The notes: generated by a model from the letters alone, not told the origin. Positions 25,426 through 37,935 are shown, counted from the first letter of the stretch. The stretch is 64,000 bases of DNA from Xylaria sp. FL1777 (GCA_022578965.1 MU400510.1:558001-622000), one strand, 5' to 3'. Translations and numbers: made by a program.

Positions 25426-28375
25426 TGGAGGGGTGTGTGGAGGAGGGTTGCATCTGGTACAAGGCGCGCGTGATGTTGCATTGGGCCTCTCTGAATCGCC
25501 TGCGTGCACGCGAGGGCGCGCCGCCACTTTTGTTTTGTGTGTTGCGTGCGTATGTTGCGTGTGTGTATGTGTATGCGTGTGTGGTACGTTCGCTGGGAGA
25601 ATTCGTATTCTACTTGTTGCGCTGCTTATATTCGCTCTCCCATCTATCATTCCATCGCGCACACACCATACACACACACTCACGCATACTCAGTCAGACG
25701 CTACATAACAAAGACCGAGCTAGGGGAGAGGGCGAAGACGAAGACGAAGACAAGGACGAGGATGAGGATAATTGCGCCTTTACGGGGCTTGAGTTATATT
25801 ATCCCGAAGTTGGAGATCATTGTTACATTAATCGGCCGAGGCAGCCCACGCGAGTGTAGATCCCTAAGGCTGAGGGGAGGGAGGTTACCGAGCGTACAGA
25901 GACGCAATTTCAGGCCGCCCCAGCTTGGGAAGATGAGACGAATTCTGCGGCAGCGGCATCGAATCTCCAACTCGCTTGCCCACGCCGGAGAAAAAAACAG
26001 TGATGTGACTAGGTTGTGGCACCCTAGTTCAATTAGGGGAAACCCAATGCCAAATGACGGACGGCAATCAATAATACGCCGAAAAACAATTGCTGCTCAG
26101 ACCAAAGAAAAGAATTAAAATAAAAATAAAAACTCAAAATAAAAGGGGATAATAAGATACGCTGACAAACGGAACTAGGTTCGCTCACCCTCCTCCCATA
26201 CGTATATGGCAGGTATTTCTTTATTATTTCTACACGGGCTTCTGATTCGTGGATTCGGAAATTCGTCTCATTCGTCTTCTCCTGCCGTCTTGGTGATCGC
26301 AGATTCATTCCTATTTGTATGAGGCAGCCCGTCTTTCTGGGCGATGGTACCCCCAAATATGTCAGTCAGATCGACGAGAGATGCAAGTGAAGGCCATCAC
26401 ATATACTCCGCGTGGCCTGCACATGGGAAGGTGAGGTGAGCAATGCAACTCTCCAACCGCCACCTCGCCTCCCGAACATACCATACCACGCCATGCTATT
26501 CCGTACCATTCCAATGAAGAAGAAGTGGTGGTGTGAGCTTCATATGACATACCTACGCATACACATACTCAGATCCAGCTTCCGGTCCATTGGAGCAAGC
26601 ATTGAGGATGGGGAGGTACGTCATCAATCTAGATATACAAACACATACTGCGTATGTATATACATATTCACTCCCTCCATCTATCTCATCGTCCCGTTAT
26701 TAAAAAGAGCATAACATTGCTCCCCGTCGCCAAGTCCAGCTGAGCCTTTGCTACCGTTGTTTCCACCACGGTTGATTGTGTATTACATTACTAGATAAAT
26801 AGATGAATAGATGGATAGGTAGTTCCCTGGTTGAATTCCTACCCACGTACCCTGCATCCTCGGTTGGAAAACCTCGCCCGTATTACGTCAAGTAAGCCCC
26901 AGGTACCGTACTCCTACATGTAGGTAGCTATGCAGGAACTCATTACACTGTCGTTAAAAGGATCATTAGGCAGGTAGCATAGGTAGTATAGGTGGTATAT
27001 TGCGCGCTAGTCAGCATAGTATAGGTTGACTATTCTATAAACCCACTCACTGACTAACTGACTAACTGAGTGACTGACTCATTCACTCACTTACTCTCTT
27101 GCCCGGAATGACCGGCGTCTACTCTATCAGTAATTATCTCTATGAATCAAATGCTGGCATCCGAGGTAATGTTGGATCGTGACAAAGCTCTGTGTTTTGT
27201 CGGCGGGGATAGAAGAGAACAAACGTCACTTCTTCGCCTCGCGATGAAATATACAACAAACAAGACAACGGAAAACTCAGTGCCGTCGTGTCGAGGGCTG
27301 ACATCTGTCGAGTATCGTCAAAAGCTAGTACAGCGATTTCACGTATTCCACCACGAGCAGCAGATGTAGCAAAAGACTGAATAACAGCAACAACAATAAT
27401 AATAAAAATGCGAGACCTACGTATGCGAGGTCGGCGATATGTACTCTCGACAAATCTCACAGAGCTGGCTAAGCTATCCACAACCCCAGACAAGCACAGC
27501 ACAAGGATACCTGCCAGAGTAGGTACACTATATCCGCACGCTCGATACCTGCTCGAGAGCAGCAGCGCTCTCTCTAACCCTGTACATGTAGGTAACGTCC
27601 GCGCCTCGTTACTATGAATAGCGTGGCGAAGGGTCAGCCCGACACGGTTGTCCCGCCGATAGACAGATTCGGAAATCGGCTTATGTATGTATGTATGTAT
27701 GTATGGATGTGTGTACGTAGTATATATGTATATGTATGTACCGTATATATGGACCTTGCATTTTCGGCCTGCGCAGGGCAGATAGACGGCGATCAGGGGG
27801 ACAAGGGGGCTCTCGTCAGCGTAGTGTGGTGTAGTGGTGGCTGGCGCTTGGAGTTTTCCAGGGCTAAGTAGGTCGTTACCTCCCCCTCTCTTTCTATTCC
27901 TCTCTACCTGTCCAAGTATTAAGTAGGTATTCAATATTCTGGTCTAATCTGTCTGTCATCGGGTGAGACAAGTGGTGAATGTGCCGAGACATTTGAGACG
28001 TGAGTACCGACGTAACAAGCTTGGCCTAAGGATTTGGATAGGCGAATCAGGGAGCGTCAATAGGCTATTTAATAAGATTGTAAAGTCACAATCGTTGGCC
28101 GTTGCGGTTAGCTGGGACTGTCTATCCGTCTACCTACTTACCTATGTATCCCTTTCGTAGCGACTTCCGATGACTGCGAGATTATGTATGTCTCAAGCCA
28201 TGGTGCGCGGGAGAGGCGGCGGCCTCCTTTTTCTTAGCGCCCGGTTACATTTCATCGAATAGAGGAGTATTTACATAGGTACCTAGGTAACTGCTAGGTT
28301 AGACATGGAATTTGGTATTTCAATTAATAGTGGTTATTCTGTTATAGGTGAGTGTCGATGAAGAACATTGAGAGA

Positions 28376-29433
28376 TCACTGAAGCTGGCTATTCTCCTCA
28401 TCTACCCATGGAGAGACGAGAACGTGCGTCTCGTAAAGCTTACAGTATGGATTACTACCCAGGAACAACACTCCGTTTTGGCCAAGCTCTTTTAAGGGAC
28501 AGGAAGCCTCGATGCAATACCCGGGGAACGCACCGGTACGCCGCCAACTGTCATCCAATTCCTTTACGAAGACGGAATCTGTGATCTTAAAAAATTAGTC
28601 GTTAACGACGCGGAGGTTATGGCTATATAGCATAGGCTATCCTATATTTCAGAGACGAAAGTGCAGCTGTAGAGGCATATGCTATGCCGCTCTTGACCAG
28701 GAAACGGACTTAATATGTCTATGCAGAAAGTGTCACGTAAACTAGTGAATCCATCTCTCCCTGGTGATGATGGTGGCATACATTCTAGTGTATGAATGCA
28801 TTTTTCCCCGTATCGATGAAGATCCGTGAATGGAGGATTGTCCTGCCCTACGACAATCTGGACAAACACTTAGGCCTCTCCCGAGCATGAAGATGTTGGT
28901 GCCGGTTGCCTACAGGAATGAATCATTTGATACAATCTCTCCAAGAAACGCCTTGACAGACGTGGTACTGGTACTACATATATTCACTTGGCATTTATCG
29001 TGTGGCTAGGCCTAGTTCTCAAGGGATGTTTCATTGGGGTCCTAGTCAGCGAAACTGTTTGCAATTAACTTTACACCCACATCCGACAAGACGTAAGAGG
29101 CGGGTACAATGTTATCTGTTTGTGTATTTATCTTGAGATCTGTGTTTGTGTTTATGTCGAAGCTCACTCTTCTCGGAGGAGAATGGTTTTCAACTATTTC
29201 CTACGTGAAGTGACAGGTATCACGACCGACAAGCAACACTCTATTCTAAGGCTCCGTTCTCCTGGTTTCATTATACAGCAAGCTACGCATCCGGGATGGG
29301 CTATTAAGTAGATCTTACTCGAGGGGGGAGCCTCTAATAAGCTAGTGCTGGTCGTATGCGAAATTAAACCTCCTATATGAAATATTTGCGGACCAGCTCC
29401 AGTGTATCCCCTGATTGAAGCTGGGCATACCAA
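28376..29433 (-). pseudogene. Possible decayed protein-coding relic
   Basis: Three minus-strand fragments lie in order: 29,433-29,194, 28,869-28,642 and 28,590-28,376. The last reads ITDSVFVKELDDSWRRTGAF, then PGYCIEASCPLKELGQ, and looks protein-like, but TAA stops lie just upstream in its frame and between the fragments. No initiator ATG starts the last two fragments and I see no splice pattern that joins them. I do not recognise a family. This could equally be chance open frames; the call rests on composition and co-orientation only. Confidence 0.2.
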
Positions 29434-29471
29434 AGTGCAAAGAATTGGAACGAAGTCCGTCGAGTTGAAGG

Positions 29472-30422
29472 TTACTCCTCGTCAGAAGAATCATCGTGTT
29501 TCCTCGATCTTTTAGTGCCATGCTGTGCCGCAGGCGACTGGGCTTCGACATCCTTCTTCACGAAGATGTAGCTCCGTGCTAACCTGTCCTCGCCCTTCCA
29601 TCCACCACCGACCTCGCCAGAGCGGCTCCGAACCACACCGAGCGTCCGCGCATGGTGATACCCCGGGTACGCACTCGCCTGGAATCGGAAGCTCCGCTCG
29701 ACCTGCAGACCACTGTGGCGCGCGAGGTCTCGGATGTTCCACAGCGTGTACGGCTCGCCCTCGAACAACGTGACGATGATAGAGCCCCCCGGAGCCAACG
29801 AGGGGATCGCGCGCTGGAAGAACGACACCAATAACTCCTGGTTGTACCGCACCTGCCGGTTCACGTCCGTGCTCTTGCCGCCGACGTGCGGGAAGTTGAA
29901 CATGATGCGGTCCATGACGCCGGTGACAGCTGCGGAGGAGGCATTGCCGTTCTCGGATCCTGGTGTCTTGCCGCGCCCGGCTTTGTTGGTGAAAGGCGCC
30001 ATCTTCGTCGCATCCACCCCGAACAAGACCCGGCATCCATCCTCGGCCTCGATCTTGGCGATGTTGTCTGCGGCTTGGGGGTATTTCTCCAACAGCTCCT
30101 CGCGATTCTTCTCGAATACCGTCGCGGTCACGTCTGCGCAGTAGTGGTGCTCGACCAACGACGCCGCGAAGCTGAGATCACCGTCGCCGACTAGCAGAAT
30201 TTTGTCTTCGGGGGAGAAGGGAATAGTTGGCTCGGCGTGGCGTTGCTGCTGCTGCTGCTGCTGCTGCTGTGGAGGGGCACCATTGTTGGTGCCCTGTTTC
30301 TGTTGCGACTTTGTTGCGCCCGGCGTTGTAGGCTTCTTTGGGTTGCCGCCGGGAGGAAGACGCCTTGCGGGCTTAGTATTAGGACGCGCGCCGCCTTGCG
30401 CCAGCTTCCGCTTCTTCCCCAT
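29472..30422 (-). CDS. BMT5: 25S rRNA (uridine-N3)-methyltransferase, BMT5 type
   Basis: Single exon, 316 aa. The DUF2431/BMT5 family methylates N3 of a uridine in the large-subunit rRNA (U2634 in yeast) in the nucleolus during ribosome biogenesis. The N-terminus MGKKRKLAQGG is very basic and fits a nucleolar signal. A pure glutamine run (residues 52-60) from a CAG tract sits in the flexible linker. The catalytic domain starts near 65. KILLVGDGDLSFAASL (74-89) is the family's SAM-binding motif. DRIMFNFPHVGGK (171-183) is the family's second signature. SFFQRAIPSLAPGGSIIVTL is the usual later Rossmann strand region. The C-terminus is basic, then acidic (KRSRKHDDSSDEE). Length and motifs are normal. 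Orthology to yeast BMT5 is inferred from the signature motifs. Confidence 0.93.
   Translation of the reverse strand: MGKKRKLAQGGARPNTKPARRLPPGGNPKKPTTPGATKSQQKQGTNNGAPPQQQQQQQQQRHAEPTIPFSPEDKILLVGDGDLSFAASLVEHHYCADVTATVFEKNREELLEKYPQAADNIAKIEAEDGCRVLFGVDATKMAPFTNKAGRGKTPGSENGNASSAAVTGVMDRIMFNFPHVGGKSTDVNRQVRYNQELLVSFFQRAIPSLAPGGSIIVTLFEGEPYTLWNIRDLARHSGLQVERSFRFQASAYPGYHHARTLGVVRSRSGEVGGGWKGEDRLARSYIFVKKDVEAQSPAAQHGTKRSRKHDDSSDEE
30244..30269 (-). repeat. CAG trinucleotide run encoding polyglutamine in BMT5
   Basis: CTG repeats on the plus strand read as CAG on the coding strand and give nine consecutive Gln in the linker before the methyltransferase domain. Such a uniform tract is prone to length variation. 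Confidence 0.9.
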
Positions 30423-32283
30423 GATTGCGGTCGCAGTCGGAGGGGTTTACCGGCTCATGACTGGCTCGGTACCTAGTTCTGCCGCACCTGTTGCGCCTCG
30501 GCGAGCGATAGATAGACAGATGGAGAATTCAAATCGAGTTGCCGAGGAGGCAGTCGAGTTGAATGCCTGGTGGGTGATGTGTTGGAATGGAATGGAGGGC
30601 GCAGGTCGGGCGTCCACCCTTGAAATTGTCTGTGACGTGCCCGGTTCGACAGTGGGTTGCTCAAAAAGGAAACTTTCCAACCTTTCTAGTGGCTCGCTCG
30701 CTAGCAGGGACGCGGAGACGGAGACGCGGAGACGCGGGCACCTTGGACGGCTTGTGCGGTTCTGCGGTTCTGCGCTTATGCGGGCGGGTAGCCACATCGG
30801 TTACCCACTAGGCACTTAAGTAGCTAGGTAGCCCGCAATGGGAAATACCCTTGGCAATAGTGCACAATGTGGGTATACCTACCATACTGGGTTGGGTGCC
30901 TGCAACATGGGGGTTGAGGAGGTACCAAGTTACAAGGCTTGCTGCCACGACACACTGCACGAACTTGCTTCGAGGGAGCAACCAACGAATTGCCGCAGGA
31001 CAAAACCCGACCAATCTCACATCTTTTTATTAGGCTGGCGGGGCGGTAACGTGTCACGGCCCAGCTGGAGATAAAAAAGGTATGACGCTGAAAATAAAAT
31101 AAAATAAAATTGAAAATTGAAAGAATACTAATGGTGCACAAGACTATATATTGTTGGTACTGGGTGTGGTGTTAAGCCAGATGCCTAGATTATACATGTA
31201 TGTAGATAGATATAGTGACCTGTTTTTCTAGAGGAGAGGCATAGCATAGATAGAACACATATAGGTGACATTCCTCAGCCCTGACATGGAAGCCTTTAGA
31301 AAGAAAGAGTGTCAGCGAAGAGTGAGATAGCTGCGGATCTGCGAGTTATCTAGTTGCTCACGGTGAGATCGGTCTAAGTGCTACTGCCAAGTTCTCAGCA
31401 CGTCTCGAACGTGTGCTCTCTCTATCTACATAAATAGATAGATGGATACCTACCGTGCAGGAGAGAAATGATAACGTGGATTCCTCGGGATTAGGCCACG
31501 TACCCTGCATATCCTCTCTTGTGCACCTGTGCAAACTCTTGTTATCAACACCGCTTGTTTTGGGGGCGAGTTGTACTCGAACAACGTACAACATACAGCG
31601 TACGACGTGGAGATGGAGATGGAGCTTTGCAACCGATCTAGGGCACACCTTGTAGTTTTAATCTACGCGTGATCATGCAGGTACTACACCAGATATGCCC
31701 ATACGTATGCGTACATACATACATACCTGCCCACCTACCTAACCTACATAGTACTATAGAGCTACCATGTTACCTGGCGACATATCGTATAGGTGCCACA
31801 ACAGGTATTTTATCCCTTCGAACCCACCCTTCTTGCGATAGATCGACAACTCGCCATAAGAAATAGCCATGGGATAGATAGCAAGTGGCTTGTAGTGGTT
31901 CATGTACTAGATAGTATGATTCCAAGGGTACTTAGGTGCATCTTCCGTCTCTAGCTAGCTATATCTTTACGTCTCTGAGCATTTGAATGTTGGTGATATG
32001 AATACCTAACTACATGCCTACATAGTAGGTACCTACATAGGTATTAAGGAGCACTACATACCACCTGTCAAGTCCAGGAGCATTAGACCATCTACATAGA
32101 CTTTTACAAGTTACTATAGAGACGAGCTGAGTCATCGGTAAACAGATGTACGGATGATAGCGATAGTCCGAAAGTTTATTACCGTGTACGTAGGTAGGTA
32201 TTTGACAGACATCAAGGTATCAATCCAACATAAGCATAGGTTAGGTATGGTACCTACTAATATACTAATACAGCACGTATCCA

Positions 32284-32311
32284 GGACACTGGACACTGGA
32301 CACTGGACACT
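32284..32311. repeat. GGACACT x4 tandem repeat
   Basis: Four perfect 7-nt units. Lies about 820 bp upstream of the next gene's start. Confidence 0.88.
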
Positions 32312-32377
32312 GGTGGCCCGGAGTTGACGGTGTGAGTGTGAGCCGGAAACGTTTAGCGGATTATAAGTTTTCCCGGG

Positions 32378-32385
32378 CCAATCAG
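32378..32385 (+). promoter_or_regulatory. CCAATCAG box
   Basis: CCAATCAG about 750 bp upstream of the start of the large uncharacterised gene. Possible CCAAT-complex site; motif only. Confidence 0.22.
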
Positions 32386-33128
32386 GGGCGCCAGACACTC
32401 TAGGCCAGGGGGCTAGAGAGGCAGGCTTATCCAAATCGGGAAGTGCTGACTGGGGGGCCTGCACAGAGCTGCAGAGTGCATTACTGGTCTAATTGAGTTG
32501 TTGCTTAGGTACATGGGCTGCTAGGCTGGCTCGCTGGCGCTGGCGCTGCTGCTTCTGCTTGGCCTGGCTGAAGAAAATCTCATGGAGATATCGACGGCCG
32601 TTTTCACAATACCGGCGACGACAGACGGAAACGCATCTCACGTCACGCAACGGCTGCGCATCTGGCTCTGGCTCTCCCCAGTGCGTCTCTCTCTTCGCTC
32701 TCTTCGCGCACCAACGCGGCCGGGCGTTGATTTAGAGCTTGCATTACAATTCAATCCCAAAATTCTTCCCGTCCTTTTCATTCGCTGGCTTAAGCAAGCA
32801 AGCAAGTAGCAAGCAAGCCGGCCAGCCCTTCAACTCTACTTACTTACTTACTCACTTTTACTGCCCTTACATTGTTTACCGTCCGGCTATCAATCTACCT
32901 TACCTTGCATCTTTCTACCTCCGGCATCACCCACCGGCCGTATTTCAATCAGGGCCCTTAGACATCAACATCTGCTGTAGTTTTGCCCTCTTCAGTCCCT
33001 GTCACCCTTTAATTCCTGCCCCTGCAGCCCGTTTCTACGCAGCTCTTGTATCATCGCTGCCTCTTCTCACACAACAGCTCCCAACGAACAACACAACACA
33101 CTCCCCCTCCCTTGTATGCCCGCCCAAC

Positions 33129-36100
33129 ATGGACAGCTTGCAGATCGCTGGATCTCCAGCGCCCAGCCCGGCCAGAGGTAGGGTTGGCAATCTCAGGAAA
33201 GCTATGGGCAGAGGGGGCTCGAAGAAAAATGCCCGCAAGAATGCCGCTGCCCCCAAGAGAGGCGGCCGCCCTAGGGGACGTGGCCGCAATAAGACTTACG
33301 AGGATCCTCGTGTCCAGGCCGCCTACGACCGTCAGAAGATTCTACGCGATCTCTATTCAGAGGTCGCCAGCGTCATCAAGCCCGTCCTGGAGGATCTCGC
33401 TGACGGCACCGTGAAAACACTTATTGAAAACCCCACAGCCCACAAGGAGGTCCCCGAGTATCAGATCCTGCAACGGCAACTCGACGATCGCCTCGAAGAA
33501 GCCATGCGCTCTGCCGACCGCGAGTTCAACACCAGAACCGCCATTGCCACTCGCGAGTACCAGCTCAATACTGCCGTCACCGAACAGAAATTCCACGTAA
33601 GTTTTCATGCTCCTGCATTTCTCTGTTCTCGCACTCTCCACCCTGTCGCCTGCTCGGATGTGTGACCCGACGCCCGAAACAAAGTTGCACTACTTACACC
33701 TGTGCACAGGATGGCTACCATTACGCAGCTGAAGAATTCTACGACGCGTCTCTCAAGCGTGCTAGTCTACTAGCCGAATTACGATATGAAGGCGTCGACG
33801 TAAATGTAAGTTATTCGCACGCATTTTCACAGTGTGCAATCATTCCAACGCTCGCGTTCTATATGTGCTGCAATTGTCTTGTCTGGCTGACTGACCAACA
33901 TCTGCAGTTACCCGACACTACCTACACATTTGTAGAGAAACCTAACGATGTGGTTGCTGAACAAGGCACCTGGGTTGTATTTCGCAACGGTATCAAAGTG
34001 CCTTACCCGCATCTCTTGGAAGAGAACAAGAAGGCGGCGGTAGCCAAGGCCCAAGTCGGCAAGGGTAAACTGCCTGCCAAGCGGAAGGCGGAAGATCAAC
34101 CGGATGGCCAACCCGATTCTAAGAAGGCTGTAGGTCCTTCTGGATCTGCTAAACCAGACAATGGAGATGAGGTGTCCACTCCGCAGCCACGACATATCAA
34201 GGGACTGCTTTCCGCTGAGACCGAACCAGACGGAGAACCCGAGTCAAATGCAGCCTCGCCTTCTCCCGAGTCAGATCCGAAAATGGAAGTATCCCGGGGA
34301 AGGAGAGATCTGCCGGATCTCCCCAATGGCGCATCTGAGCCTGATAAATGGGGTGTTCGCACAGTCGCAAGAAGAGGACCTAGAGCTAACAATCGTCTCA
34401 TCCTCCCGCCTCCCTTTATTTTCGGCGACAACGAAATTGGTTTCCGGGACTCTACCAATGACTCAAGCAAGAAGGCTACGCGTGGGACGAGGGGCAGGTT
34501 TCTCGATAATCCCAATTCCAGAAATCTTCATATAGATCGCACGATAGTGACGTACGATTGCCTTGATTATGAGGACGACGCATTGGATCCCAAGCTTGTT
34601 CAGAAGCATAACGTTCACCCAAAATATGGTTTATTCCTGCCGGATTCTCACAACGAGCCTGAGTCTCCTCCAATCCCTGTCTCTGGCTCAAAACCAATCG
34701 TGATAGTCACCTCTGATGGTACTACTCTACATGCATCTCGTTCAGTTAGGGGCTATAATATGGACTCCTCTTTGCGCGAAGACGCTAGAAAGGATAAGCT
34801 ATCCTTCCTCATCACGCAGTACTGCGAAGAGACCGGTATTGAGCCGGACGAGATTATAACTGAAGAGATACGTGAGCGTGAGCGCCAGCGCCGCGTTCTT
34901 GAGGAAGCCCCGGCGAGGAGTGAAGACGCGGACGAGAACCCTACGGATGAGGCCCCTGACGCTCAAGATATAATGGTCGATGAATCGATCTTTAGAGAAA
35001 ATGTGAGCCGACTTCTAAGCGCCGCGTCCTACCTCGAGCTCGACCGACCCAGTCATCCTACGTCCAACCAAAGACTATCTCGGCCGTACGACGCAGTTCG
35101 AGACGTGTTCACCAATACAGAGCCATCGCCCCCGCCTCCTATGCCACCAATGGAGATAGATACATTTGGCCTCTCTTTTCTTGCTGATGTTTCCGAACAA
35201 GTCTCTCTACAGCGCGACGCCCAATTCGACCCAATGTTCGACCACCGCCTCGAGCCTCAAGTTGAATATCGTCCAGACTATCATTTAGACCATCATCCCC
35301 ATATTCAGTTTGAATACCGTCCCGAGTATATTTCAGACCATCGTCCCAGTCATCACCTAGAACATCGATTTGACCAACCAGAACCCCCCTCAATGGTAGA
35401 TTCGATGATCGATCCGCGGCTTCTCGGCCCTTCAAACCCTGTCCCGCCGCCGCCGCCGCCGCCGAATGCCTTTCTGCAAACAGCCCTGAACCCGCCTCCT
35501 ATGCTTGCTCATATTGCACCAGCCCCGTCCCAAGGAATAGAGCCACCAACTCAAGCTTCTGTTGGCAGAAACCCTTTCACGAATCAGGGAAGTGGAAAGG
35601 GAAGCCCTGTGCTTCCTCCTCTCCGCCCTTCACGACGAGAAAAGGCCATTGACTCAGCCCATCCACCACCTCCACCTCTCATTCAGCAGGCTTCGGACTT
35701 TGGTCCTCCTCTCGGTATGATTCAGACCAATTCCGGAAATTTCTTTCCGCCAGCTCCTTCTCGACCATATCATCAAGGATATACCCTATTCGAGCAACCA
35801 TTGATGGGAATACCCTTCGGGCTTCCTGGTGGAATGGCACCATCTCAACCCCCGCCTCATTTAACCCCACATAGACCTTCATACCAACCTCCATCCCCAA
35901 CAATGTCAACTCACGGCCAGATTGCGGCTATGTCCATGCACATGCCACACGGGCCATCTGTATCTCCCCAAGACCCATCTATGGGACTGCAATCACCAAC
36001 AGGACCTCCTGGTAGCAGACATAGAGCATCAATCTCATCGGGGAGTAATGGTCCTGGCAATGGAAAATATCGCAAGATCGCGGCAGCCCCCATTCCACAC

Positions 36101-36410
36101 AACCGACCGTGGCCGGCAAATGGTGGTGCAGAACTTCGCCTCGCACACTATGATCATAAGGAAGCTATAAAGGACTACAGAGCAAATGAGCCTCCCCCGC
36201 GAACTGGTCCCACGACTATTCGAGGCTGGAATGTGAATAATGTTTCCAAAGGGCGTAAAGGTCTCAAGAAGGAGGACTCCGAGGAAAAGGACTCGCCGAG
36301 GTCAGTACCCAAATTGTATGGACAATGTGCTGTAGTAGACTAATGGGTATTTCTACAGCATCACCACATTTATTAACAAGTGGAATCCGTCTGAGAAGAC
36401 TATCGGTTAA
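33129..36410 (+). CDS. Large uncharacterised nuclear-type protein
   Basis: Exons 33129-33596, 33710-33805, 33908-36300 and 36359-36410; protein 1,002 aa. All three introns have GT..AG ends: 113 nt (GTAAGT), 102 nt (GTAAGT..CTGCAG) and 58 nt (GTCAGT, branch GACTAAT). Intron 2 is a multiple of three and has no stop, so unspliced reading would falsely look coding. N-terminus (about 20-60) is Gly/Lys/Arg-rich (KRGGRPRGRGRNK), probably nuclear and nucleic-acid binding. Residues about 65-190 form charged amphipathic helices that faintly resemble Sds3-type coiled coils; this is a weak inference. Next comes a conserved-looking block (LPDTTYTFVEKPNDVVAEQG, then WVVFRNGIKVPYPHL). The long remainder is disordered, with a HH/EYRP-type degenerate repeat (about 540-600), poly-Pro runs, and a conserved-looking C-terminus ending ITTFINKWNPSEKTIG after the last splice. 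The family is unnamed to me; a chromatin-related role is a guess. Confidence 0.82.
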
Positions 36411-37935
36411 CCATGCTATGTCCTAATAGGCTCTCTCCCTGGAGCACCCGACACAAGAATCACGCAATAGATGCGTTCCTCCAAAACTCTGTATTTTTCC
36501 TGAAGTTCGCTCACACATACACTCTTCTAATCACTATCTATTCATTACCCCCCCTCCCCCCTTTCTCTCTCTCACTCTTTTACGACTAGCATAGCGCTGC
36601 ATTGGAGTCTGGCCAGGTTGGTAGCAAAACAAAACCAACAATCGAAACGGGGCCCAGGACACACAAAAAAGGAACGAGAAATCTTTGCATGCATAGACCT
36701 ACGGCGTTCTTCGGTATCATATCACAACCTGCATATTTTTTTTCTTGCGAAGGGGGGGAAGGGGAATCTCTTTTCTTGCACTATCTGGCGATTGCCGAAG
36801 CAAAACAGTTAGCTGGGGAAGGGAGTGCTTGGATGTTTTTCCTCATCCGCCTTTTTCTCACTCTTGGCCTGAAGACGTCGGGGCAGATTGCCCTTCGACA
36901 TTAGGAAATGGTTGATGGATCGGCGATATTGAACGTGTTGAAAAGATAAGGAGCGGGCCGATATCGATCGAGCGTGGCTGTGATGCCGTTACATACGTGG
37001 TCAATATAGTCGTCTTGACTGAACTATATTCTTGAGCCACTAGGGATATAATAAAGCCTTTTTTCGCATTTAAAATAGTTGTGTCTTGAGTCGTTCTTTC
37101 CTGATGTGTACTACATGGTTGCTTGACGTAGATAGTTCGCGCAGCTCACCTTGACTTAATGTTAGTATTTGCGGGCTGGGTCGAGATGAGAATACCCTTG
37201 ACTTTATAACTAGGCCGATAACCGAATCACATTATAAGAAAATGTACCATGAACTGCCGATTAACCACAGTGAAAATCTACACCGTTCCTATCCATTTAC
37301 CACCTTTTTGGTATGTCACCGATATTCTATTGTACAAACAGCCCTACGTCTCTGCACTCCCTCCATAATCTTTTTAATCTCTCATCGTTATTTTCATCAT
37401 CAGAGATGGGGAGAAGTGGTAGTTAAGCCAAAGTCAGAAAAAGGGAAAATGAAGTGAGACAAGGCGACTCATAACCATCTAAGATCCAATCCTTTTTTTT
37501 TTCCTCTTTGCCATGCGTCGACTTTGCTTACCATAGAGACCAAATCAATGGGCCAGGTAATGAATCCTCGATCCATGTAGACGAACGAACAGATAGGATT
37601 CCCGAAGACAGGACAAAGTAAGATGGGGGATTAACTCTACTTTCACGCGACCGGGGCTAACTCCAAAGATATGGGGCTGCGTGCGTAAGCGTTCGAAGGA
37701 AGAGAGTAAGGGTATTGTTGGTTTACTACGCTGACTTGCTGACTGCCAACTCAGAAATGATGATTCCCTCTCTAGCGTGCCACGTCTACTTAGTAGGAAC
37801 AAGTGAGAAAGAAAAACACATATGACGTAGTATGTGTTCCTATGTGGGTGTATATGGTTTTTGTTCTTAACGACATCTTGATATACCCAGTAAGAGAGTG
37901 GTCTTTTCCCCAAACTCGTGCTGGAAATATCGACT
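36411..37935. other. Convergent intergenic region
   Basis: The 3' flanks of the large uncharacterised gene (+) and AOS1 (-). Short frames only, with C-, T- and G-rich runs near 36,547, 36,735 and 37,490. Confidence 0.6.

Larger units (their letters stand above)
23226..29471. other. Intergenic region with microsatellites and one possible gene relic
   Basis: About 6.2 kb between the AT-hook gene (+) and the 3' end of the BMT5 gene (-). It holds an AC/AT ladder (TACATA units into TATATA) at 25,190-25,222, a GAGAGG run at 25,380-25,425, GT/CA-rich DNA at 25,530-25,690, and TATG/TGTA repeats near 27,685-27,745. Open frames here pass through these repeats. A cluster of minus-strand fragments at 28,376-29,433 is annotated separately. 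Confidence 0.55.
30423..33128. other. Divergent promoter region, BMT5 and the large uncharacterised gene
   Basis: About 2.7 kb. No gene supported. Contains a GGAGACGC repeat near 30,715-30,740, TAGGTA/TACCTA words around 31,700-32,060, four GGACACT units at 32,284-32,311, and a pyrimidine-rich 5' leader (about 32,780-33,128) before the next start codon. Confidence 0.55.

Noticed and set aside
25504..26118. 204-codon frame
   Set aside because: Begins in GT/CA repeats and passes through a GACGAA microsatellite; low-complexity artefact.
27140..27934. 264-codon minus-strand frame in the intergenic region
   Set aside because: Its middle reads through TATG/TGTA repeats (TYIYIYTTYTHPYIHTYIHK), and no domain or conserved motif is visible.
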